A stretch of 64,000 nucleotides of DNA from Erigeron canadensis (taxonomy: Eukaryota; Streptophyta; Magnoliopsida; Asterales; Asteraceae). Where the stretch lies: positions 12,088,501-12,152,500 of the forward strand of contig NC_057768.1 in assembly GCF_010389155.1 (NCBI RefSeq), in the 5' to 3' direction. A program made the position numbers and the translations under genes. Shown here piece by piece: positions 56,858 to 64,000 of the stretch (positions are counted from its first letter, which is position 1; every line of letters starts with the position of its first letter). Below the pieces are notes generated by a model, which ran no database searches, was not told where the DNA came from, and saw only the letters and a program-made list of their open reading frames with translations.

Positions 56858-57407
56858 GTATGTATTTTTCAAATTATATACTGTATACTTTTAGAATATA
56901 ACTAAAGTTGGAAAAAAATGGGTAAACTGAAATCAATATTTATATGGAATTATTTTTCATATGTTTTTTCTTTAGCTTTCGCATTAATTAGCTTGTGAAT
57001 AGTTCATACTTTGAATCGCTTTATGTTTGATTTTTAGATATTTTAATTTTATTTGCTATCTATATAATACAATTGACTTCTAAATTTTTAAGTTTGATTA
57101 ATATATTTTGAAAGCACATGTTTATTGTATACAATTTGACAATTTGTTAGCTTAATTCAACTAGTCAAGCTAATAATATCACATATTCAATGTTGTCTTG
57201 CTAGACATTACAACTATTAAACACCTTATTAGCATTTTAAACAATGTTGACTAACGACTTAACCAAAATGATTATGACCTCCAAGATTAATGGCCTCCAA
57301 ACTATGGCTAAACAACTACTAAGCTTGAAATAAATTAATTACATTTAACTAGAAAATAATGGCCATAAAACGTGGCTACTATCTAGTCAATGAGACAATG
57401 ACATATA

Positions 57408-57925
57408 TGCTTTGGTCAAAAATTATCCAAGATAATCAACCTTGAAGACTTAGATCAATTATGTAACCAAACTTTCGTTCGTGAGGTTAAGGGCTTGTAA
57501 AATTGGTTTAGATTCAAAGATACATTTAAAATAAGTTTAATAAATCAAGATTATGTCGACTTAAACAAAAGAAGGTAGTCAAAAGATTTCGCAAATAACT
57601 ATATAATCAAATATAAGATAGATTAAGCAAGATAAAGAAAGATAAACGTAAATAAATGCAGAAAATAAAGAGAAATGAACAAAGAACACCGAGATTTGTT
57701 ATCGAGGAAAAGGCCTTAATCCTTTATGGATTGTCGACATAAAAGCCCCGGGAGGAAGCAATCGTCCCTGCCTTGTTCTTTTATTAATGGTGTAAATTGG
57801 TTACAATGATAGAGCGACTTGATCGATCTTTCTAAGTAAAGAAAAGTGTGTTGGTTGTTTACAAGTATGAGCAAAGAAAATAAGCAAGTAAATATGTGAG
57901 TGTGTGTAATGTTGTATCTCCTATG
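57408..57925 (-). repeat. 3' LTR of the pol-less gypsy element, truncated
   Basis: Starts TGCTTTGGTC (TG kept, next base changed) and follows the right LTR to CTCCTATG at about 57925, where the match stops. About 396 bp including U3 and TATA are missing, together with the polypurine tract, which points to an internal deletion. About 3% differences from the other LTR over the shared 518 bp. Confidence 0.88.
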
Positions 57926-58102
57926 CTTGTAACTATTTCGTCGGATATTCAAATAAAATTTAAGATTTTATCGTATCACTTTGAGTTACCACGTCCATTA
58001 TATTAGGTTATTTCTTTCCCTTTCCTCATTATTTTCACCGTTTGCATCGCCCCTCTTTTTCTCAAGGTAACTTCTTCTTTTCTCTCCTTCTCTTTACTTA
58101 CA

Positions 58103-59744
58103 ATGTCTGTTGATTCTCCTTCCGCCATAGAAATTAGTGATTTCATATAAACTAATGTTATGGAAAAGGATTATTTTAGTGATCTTAAGAAGTCAGATCT
58201 TGAACATGTTAACCAGTATTTCCCTAAGGGTACGGTTATTAGGGCTCCTGACCCTAAACTAAAAATTGACTTAGCTTCTGATGTTTGGATTCAATTTCCT
58301 AAATATCCCTTTAAGCATTTGAAACTAAGTTTTCCATTCTCAAGTTTTATTACTCAGTTTTTTAAATCGACCATGTTTTCCTATGGTCAAGCAAGCCCCA
58401 TGCTTTGGAGGATATTGTTTGTGTTGAATGACATAACAACCACTAGGAAATTAGAACTTAAGGTTCCCGACTTAAGCTTAGTCTACAACCTTACAACCTA
58501 TGGTTTGGGGTTCAATATCCTCAAAGTCAAAGATAAGAATAAGCGTTTGATTGGTGAAGTTACTCAGAACGATGACCACTGGAAAACTCGGTTCTTTTTT
58601 GTAAAAAGGGATTCTCTTCCTGTAGGAGGTTATCTTCCTTCTTCTTGGGCGCCTAGAGGTAAAATCGTAGAGTCTTTTCAAATTAATCAATTATTTTCTA
58701 ATTGTATTCAAACAGAATGCTATCTTTTCTTATTTCAGCCATAAGGGAGCGGAGAAGAGGATTAGTAAGTATTTTGAGTTAAACAGTGAGGAAAGGAATT
58801 TTGGATACTACATTATCAAGTCATCATCTAGCAAAACCAGCAACAACAGTATGGAAGACAACATTGCGCAATCTGTTCCTTCTAAAGAGAGTCCTGTGTC
58901 TGACGACTTTGGTGATGAAGGGTTGTTTGATATGAGCGAAACTCCTAAGGCTCGTCGCCCCATTGATACTGCTACTCGAGCGAGAAAAAAACTTAAGGTC
59001 GAGGCTAAAGCCAAGGTTGATTCTGGAGTAAAATCTGATGTGAAAGTGATCGACTTAATTGGGAAGAACGGGAAGTCTCTCAAAATTCAAGGTCCTTTGA
59101 CCTTTGACTTGGTTCAAACACAATTCAAAGAGGTATACATATTAGTATTATCATTATTTTAGCTTTTTATTATTAAGCATTAAGTTTTTCATAGTATTGT
59201 TTATTAGGCTTTGGAACTGTCTACCTTCAGTAGTGAATGTCTATGGAAGTTTATAAGTGAAAAGATGGAAGAGTGTGTAAATTTGAAACAGCAACTTAAT
59301 GGCAGAGATAAAGTGATCCGGAACTTGGAAGTGAACTTCGTTAAGACCAAAGACGAACTGACTCAGAAGCTTGAGGACCAGAAAGCTGAATTCGAAAAGA
59401 AGATGAATAAGAAGACTGCAACAATTGTCCAAAATGCTAGGTTTAGCACAACTTTGTCCATTGCAGGGGTAAAGGTCCAAATGGCGCTTGAAGCTCAATC
59501 AAGTGGTTCTGTTCTTCCAAAAAGTTGGGACGTTGAGAAGTTTGATCAGGAATATGTGGCTTTGGGTGGTAGGTCGAAATTGAAGAAGGAAGAGAAGGTT
59601 TTAGCTGATGAGGATGAGGTTGAGGACACATATAATGAAATCAAGAAAGTAGGTCGTGAAGCAGCTGGTGATGCAGACGAAGCAGTTGATGAAGATGAAG
59701 AGATGGTGAAGGAGGATGAGCGAGTGCAGGACAAGACAACTTGA
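58103..59744 (+). pseudogene. Opposite-strand extra gene: putative gypsy-type transposon domain and coiled coil
   Basis: ATG at 58103 (MSVDSPSAIEISDFI), a TAA at 58148-58150, frame open again from 58160. The domain LKLSFPFSSFITQFFKST..., SYGQASPMLWRILFVL, HWKTRFFFVKRDSLPVGG, SSWAPRG resembles the plant putative gypsy type transposon domain (Pfam Transposase_28; recognised from memory). A break, probably an intron with a lost donor or a frameshift, lies at about 58670-58738. The next piece is KGAEKRISKYFEL to FDLVQTQFKE with donor GTATAC at 59133. Intron 59133-59207 (75 nt), then ALELSTFSSECLWKF in phase and a long coiled coil (KDELTQKLEDQKAEFEKKMN), an acidic tail and TGA at 59742. It lies antisense to the element and next to its 3' LTR, the known place for extra ORFs in Tat elements. 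The role is unknown. Confidence 0.72.
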
Positions 59745-60148
59745 TCAGTCTGATAAGCTGTAGCCATAATAGTACTTTTATTATTTTATTTGGGAAAGTG
59801 GTTTGTAATCTTAAATAATTTCTTCGGGGCGTGGTTAACCTGGAATGGTTAACCATGGTGGTGTTTTTATGGTTAGGTTCACTGGACATGTACTTAAACA
59901 ATGCTTGCTAGGGGATGTTGTCCCAGTACCTTCGGGTGCTAATTTTGAAACTTCAAAAGCAGGTTTTTCGGACGTTAATCATTTTAATTCGTTGCATATC
60001 GCAGATTTTTTTCTTTTGCAGGTGCAGAGACATGCTATTATTTAGGTATTTCCAAATCTTTTTTGCGTATATTATGGAAATATTTTTTTTTTAAACATAC
60101 ATATATTCATATCTTAAATTAAAAGGCAAAGATAAGATACATGTACCC
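59745..60148. other. 3' flank of the opposite-strand gene
   Basis: Repeats of GGTTAACC (59835, 59848) and no ORF of note. The last five bases are the duplication TACCC of the next solo LTR. Confidence 0.5.
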
Positions 60149-60671
60149 TGTTAGAGCACATAAAGTGCACAATTTGTTGTCCGATGCAATAATTCTAAAA
60201 GGCTGAGAAATTCGTACATATATGCTTACGAAGTTTAAGTTTGTAAGAACTATTATGTTAGTAAGGCCCAGCCCGTTTGTACGAATTTGACAGCCCAGTC
60301 CGTTTGTTCAGCCTATAAATATAAGTCTTAGGTCACGAATTTAGATTGATGATTTAGTTGCAACATAGAGTCATTCACTAGGTTCTCGAGGTAGAGATCT
60401 ATACCTCGAGATACCGCCCAAACTATCACGATTCGTCTCAATGATTGTAATCCGTAATCATTGTAGATGTTTTTCATACGGATTCACCTTGTAATCATAT
60501 GATTAATGATAGTATTTTCATGTTTATCTCCTGTTCTTATTATCTTCATGTGTGTTTATCATGATAATCATTAATTAACCCTAAAGACGATCATAGACGG
60601 ATTCCGCACATCTATGATTGTATAGATCTCGTGTTAATCGATCCGGGAACGTGCTGAAACACGTTTTCACA
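60149..60671 (+). repeat. Solo LTR (523 bp), same family as 17918-18411
   Basis: TGTTAGAGCAC...CGTTTTCACA flanked by an exact TACCC duplication (60144-60148, 60672-60676). TATA box CCTATAAATATAAG at about 60312-60325. It contains a CTCGAGGTAGAGATCTATACCTCGAG palindrome at about 60388-60413, matching the palindrome in the relative at 18118-18147. The palindrome is just downstream of the TATA box in both. The superfamily is not determined. Confidence 0.85.
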
Positions 60672-60676
60672 TACCC

Positions 60677-61298
60677 GATTGAGGTATGCAGAGCCCCACT
60701 TGTTGATTCGATAGTAGTCTGCTTTGCATTTAGTACCAGTTTCTTCGTTTCCTCCTGTCATAATTATCTCTAGTTGATCTTATCTGCAGTAAATACATTA
60801 AATACTAAAAGCCTTGGTTGGTTTGTGTGGGAGTAGATTTTAGGAAGGGGATTCCTAAATATCCACGGATTAACATTTGAAGGTTTCATCTTCAAAATGT
60901 TATAAAAATTTTAGACTTTCAAGATTCAGGGGGTGTCCCAGTTTCTTGAAATTCTTCGATAGGCTTGGTTAACCAATCAAATTGGATTTTGGGTGGCGTG
61001 GTTAGCCAGTAGATTTGGTTTAGGATGGCGTGGTTAGCCAATTTCGGAAGATCGATGGTGACATCGATAATCGGTAGAATTAACTTCGACAACCTTGGAA
61101 TTTAACCCTTCAGCTGTGAAATTAATGAACGTGCGACATGGGCAAATCGTAAGAGAGGGTGAAAACCCCCAACCAAAAGTTGGCGTGAAAGCCAAAAGGT
61201 GAAGACCTTGTTCCATGTTGTTACTAGCGTAGCTGAGTTTCCTGATTTTTGTGCCTGTTCAAAACATCAAACAATTTGTTATTTGTAAACCTTGTGTT
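60677..61298. other. Internal remnant of the pol-less gypsy element
   Basis: The unit GGCGTGGTTAGCCA recurs (60989-61037) with related GGTTAACCA. I see no coding sequence. Confidence 0.5.
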
Positions 61299-61760
61299 TC
61301 AAAGGTTCCAAATTTCCAAATTAAATATTTCTGACGTATCGACACCATCTTCCGGTCGTGTTCCTGCAACAATTATTCTAGTAGAATCAAAGGGGTTGAT
61401 ACTTTGCGATTGGATTTCGCTTGGTCTAGGAGTTTCTTTTCCCTGACCACAAGCGAAATATTTTCTTTGCTGTTTCAAATCTTCAATTCTCAAGCTTTCA
61501 ATGGCATGAGGATTCAAATCCTTGGAGCTTTCTACTATTGTTTGGAGCTTGAGGATATCCAAAAATCTGAGCTGGAGTATCCTTAAGTCTTTCATGATCT
61601 CGAAGCTTCTTCGCTCTAAGTCTGTTTCCATACGCGAAATAATGGAGAACAAATTTTGGTTAGCATATAAGAAAGGATAAGATAGTCTAGGCCTCTTCTT
61701 CAGGTTGAGTGTCCCTGTGTGATTCCTTTTAAAAGACGTTTTCCTTTGCTTATTTGACAT
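61299..61760 (-). pseudogene. Gag N-terminal remnant of the pol-less gypsy element
   Basis: Open reading on the minus strand from about 61760 to 61299, starting 80 bp inside the primer site, where gag should begin. It is basic at the start (MSNKQRKTSFKRN), then helix-rich (MKDLRILQLRFLDILK). It lacks the conserved gag core and zinc finger, so it is a remnant by position rather than by motif. Confidence 0.45.
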
Positions 61761-61840
61761 AACCTCGGTATTTTAGCTTTTGACAAAATCAAGAGTTGTG
61801 AATATTAAAAAGATTTTTATCAGATCGAAAGCACCTTTTG

Positions 61841-61856
61841 CCCCACGGTGGGCACC
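61841..61856 (-). other. Primer binding site of the pol-less gypsy element
   Basis: Minus strand GGTGCCCACCGTGGGG, immediately inside the right LTR. It matches the site at 37715-37730 except for one base. Confidence 0.7.
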
Positions 61857-61860
61857 GAAT

Positions 61861-62774
61861 TGTTTTGGTCAAAAATTATCCAAGATAATCAACCTTGAAG
61901 ACTTAGATCAATTATGTAACCAAACTTTCGTTCGTGAGGTTAAGGGCTTGTAAAATTGGTTTAGATTCAAAGATGCGTTTAAAATAAGTATGATAAATCA
62001 AGATTATGTCGACGTAAACAAAAGAAGGTAGTCAAAATATTTCACAAATAACTATATAATCAAATATAAGATAGATTAAGCAAGATAAAGAAAGATAAAC
62101 GTAAATAAATGCGGAAAATAAAGAGAAAGGAACAAAGAACACCGAGTTTTGTTATCGAGGAAAAGCCCTTAATCCTTTATGGATTGCCGGCATAAAAACC
62201 CCGGGAGGAAGCAATCGTCCCTGCCTTGTTCTTTTATTAATGGTGTAAATTGGTTACAATGATAGAGCGACTTGATCGATCTTTCTAAGTAAAGAAAAGT
62301 GTGTTGGTTGTTTACAAGTATGAGCAGAGAAAATAAGCAAGTAAATATGTGAGTGTGTGTAACGTTGTATCTCCTATGATCGATTAGGTCCTCGTTTATA
62401 TAGAGCAGCCTAGTAACTAATTTTCCGAAATTACAGGGATCTTCCTGGTCTTCATCTGGTGAACGTTGGAGCATATCTTGACTGATATTGTAGCCGTTTG
62501 AAGATATTCTCCTCATGCTGAATTCCTCTTGAAGTCCGATTATGATGCTGGACTAAGTCTTCTTTGCGTGTTGATCAAATAAAACATGTGTTGAATTTCT
62601 TTTGTACCGTTAGAGATATCTCCCTTGTGATAAATATCAAGTTACCTGCATAATATTCTCATAGAAACAATACTTGAAGTTTATCGTTAGTAATTCGTCA
62701 AGGCGTGTCAAGATCCTGAAGGTCCATGATCTTGAGGTCCCAAAATAATGAAACCTGAAATTTCACCCATAACA
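61861..62774 (-). repeat. 5' LTR of the pol-less gypsy element (914 bp, complete)
   Basis: In plus orientation TGTTTTGGTC...CCCATAACA, followed by ATATA. The minus strand has TCTATATAAACGAG at about 62392-62405 as TATA box, in the part that the left LTR has lost. Confidence 0.88.
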
Positions 62775-63210
62775 ATATATTTTTGTTAAAGCGTACAAAT
62801 CTTCAACCGATCTTAGAGAGAAAAAGTTCAAAACAACACAATGTCGACTCGCAAGGATGTTGAGCACGCATTCGATGTTCTTAAGAAAAATGGGGAATGC
62901 TTACTAGAACGTTTCAATAACGCATGATAAAACAATAAGAAACCTTGTGATGTGTGTGTGTCATAATGCACAATATGATTAATTATACATGACGGCAACG
63001 ACGAACTCAACTCAATTCAGATAGGGGATCCCGGGTCCAGATTATGAGTGCATAGGACGCCTAACTGGAGTTACGAGAGGAGGAGACACAGCTCTGGCTC
63101 TAACATTATCTTTCCATGCATATTTTGGATCAAGAATTATCATACCTTGAGATGAACGAAGCAGACGAGGAGGATATTTAGGATTATAAGTAATTTTCGT
63201 AATTGTCTTT

Positions 63211-64000
63211 AATGTTTTTTAGTATTATGAAATGTTTTATTTTCATTAAAACTTATGCTTTTAATTAAAATGAAAATTATAATGAGCGGTGGGGAATGAT
63301 GAGTTGTTATCAAAATTATAATTTTTTATATAAGTGCAGGGTGATTGATCTGACATAATAAAAAGATTATACGGGAGTGTTAGGTGGAAAAATAATGAGG
63401 GAAATATATGTTGTCATTTGTCAAACGCGCTTATTGACTTTATTAATGGCCTTATTGATTTGCCGATGGGTTGACAAACAAAAAAGCACACTGATTTCAA
63501 ACCAAACTCTACTATTGTTGCTGAAATTTAAGTCATTCCCAAAAATATCGAATAGATTAAATAGTCTATAAAGAAAAAAAACAGTTGTTACAATAAAAAT
63601 AGAAATTTAACCTTCTAATAAAGTGTTATTTTTTCATAAACAATACTTAACTTATTTTTTATCTAAAGTTTGACAACACACCATCATGCACAAACTATAT
63701 AAAACAACATATAATACATCAAAGTTTATGAATAAGCTACTTAATCTCCGTTGCAATGCACGAATTATGATTCTAGGTATTCCAATTTACCAAGATATGA
63801 GAACGAAAAGACAGAAGTGTAGTTCAAAGAGCAACTTATACATGTGTAAAAGATACGGCCACTTTATATGTCACGAGAAGACTAATCCCGAACCAAATAT
63901 TAACAATCACAAGCCCCAGGATTGCAAGATTATTATATTTCCTACACAAACAACACACAATTAGATTCCTATATCAAATGATTAATCGTGTTTAAATTTC
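63211..64000. other. AT-rich right end of the window
   Basis: No gene I can support. A CTCCGTTGCAATGCACGA phrase at about 63747-63764 is of the kind found in dispersed plant repeats. Confidence 0.4.

Larger units (their letters stand above)
57408..62774 (-). mobile_element. Pol-less Tat-like gypsy element with opposite-strand gene
   Basis: Right LTR (5', minus sense) is 61861-62774. The left LTR (3') is 57408-57925 and truncated. An exact ATATA duplication flanks the element at 57403-57407 and 62775-62779. The primer site GGTGCCCACCGTGGGG (minus) is at 61841-61856, as in the 36851 element. The only gag-like text is at 61299-61760 (minus). No protease, RT or integrase is seen. The plus strand carries a split gene at 58103-59744. 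A solo LTR (60149-60671) sits inside. It could only move with proteins from a relative. Confidence 0.85.
57355..63210 (+). pseudogene. PIF/Harbinger transposase fragment, split by a gypsy element
   Basis: The left piece (57355-57407) encodes GYYLVNETMTY and the right piece (62780 onwards) continues FVKAYKSSTDLREKKFKTTQ. Together they match the YYLVDGIYP.WATFVK region of Plant_tran/Harbinger DDE transposases. A frameshift follows, then STRKDVEHAFDVLKKNG (62842-62892; RKDVERAFGVL is the family hallmark), then decayed sequence and CVIMHNMI-like VIMHNMINY at 62960-62990. The final part (to about 63210) has EADEED. The element-sized gap 57408-62774 plus one ATATA copy, when removed, restores the frame exactly. 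The N-terminal half and the first catalytic residues are absent. A relic. Confidence 0.78.

Overview
The window is nuclear DNA of a flowering plant. The evidence is AT-rich sequence, plant-type retrotransposons (Sirevirus-like Ty1-copia, Tat-like Ty3-gypsy), MULE, hAT, Harbinger and RTE elements, and split plant genes. The flavour of the repeats and genes suggests a eudicot, perhaps Asteraceae, but that is an impression rather than a test. I see only one apparently intact host gene, a BAHD acyltransferase (26356-28477, minus). Two other host-derived genes are broken: an unprocessed copy of TAF13 (12646-14455, minus) and an F-box/LRR gene (28931-30818, minus) split by a MITE-like insertion.

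Layout: 1-12409, copia element A (minus; 3' end outside the window). 12410-15173, TAF13 pseudogene and AT-rich DNA. 15174-22032, a MULE with 97-bp terminal inverted repeats. It has a transposase read from the right end and a GRF zinc-finger/membrane gene read from the left end. It is split by a 3.07-kb LTR-like insertion, which is itself hit by a 494-bp solo LTR. 22150-23392, RTE non-LTR remnant. 24031-24779, hAT element. 26356-30818, BAHD gene and F-box pseudogene. 32088-33509, hAT with a second hAT nested inside. 35060-36290, solo LTR. 36851-56362, Tat-like gypsy element with a perfect CCTAC target duplication and copia element B (42281-52906, AGCTT duplication) inserted in its pol. 57355-63210, a Harbinger transposase fragment split by a third, pol-less gypsy element (57408-62774, ATATA duplication) that carries a spliced gene on its opposite strand and a further solo LTR.

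Most insertions could be delimited exactly from target-site duplications, giving several nested series. LTR divergence judged by eye (gypsy about 5%, pol-less element about 3%, copia B about 2%) fits the nesting order.

The most unusual theme is that four mobile elements carry extra genes beyond their mobility genes, and three of those extra genes have a promoter-like TATA and leader of their own. Copia A and B share a related third ORF downstream of pol. Each also carries its own highly over-represented short DNA word (TCAGCG/GCTGA in A, CCAGTT in B), clustered in the U3 part of the LTR. A self-encoded protein plus a private element-wide motif recalls the VANC anti-silencing system of VANDAL MULEs. 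That is a hypothesis, not a demonstrated function.
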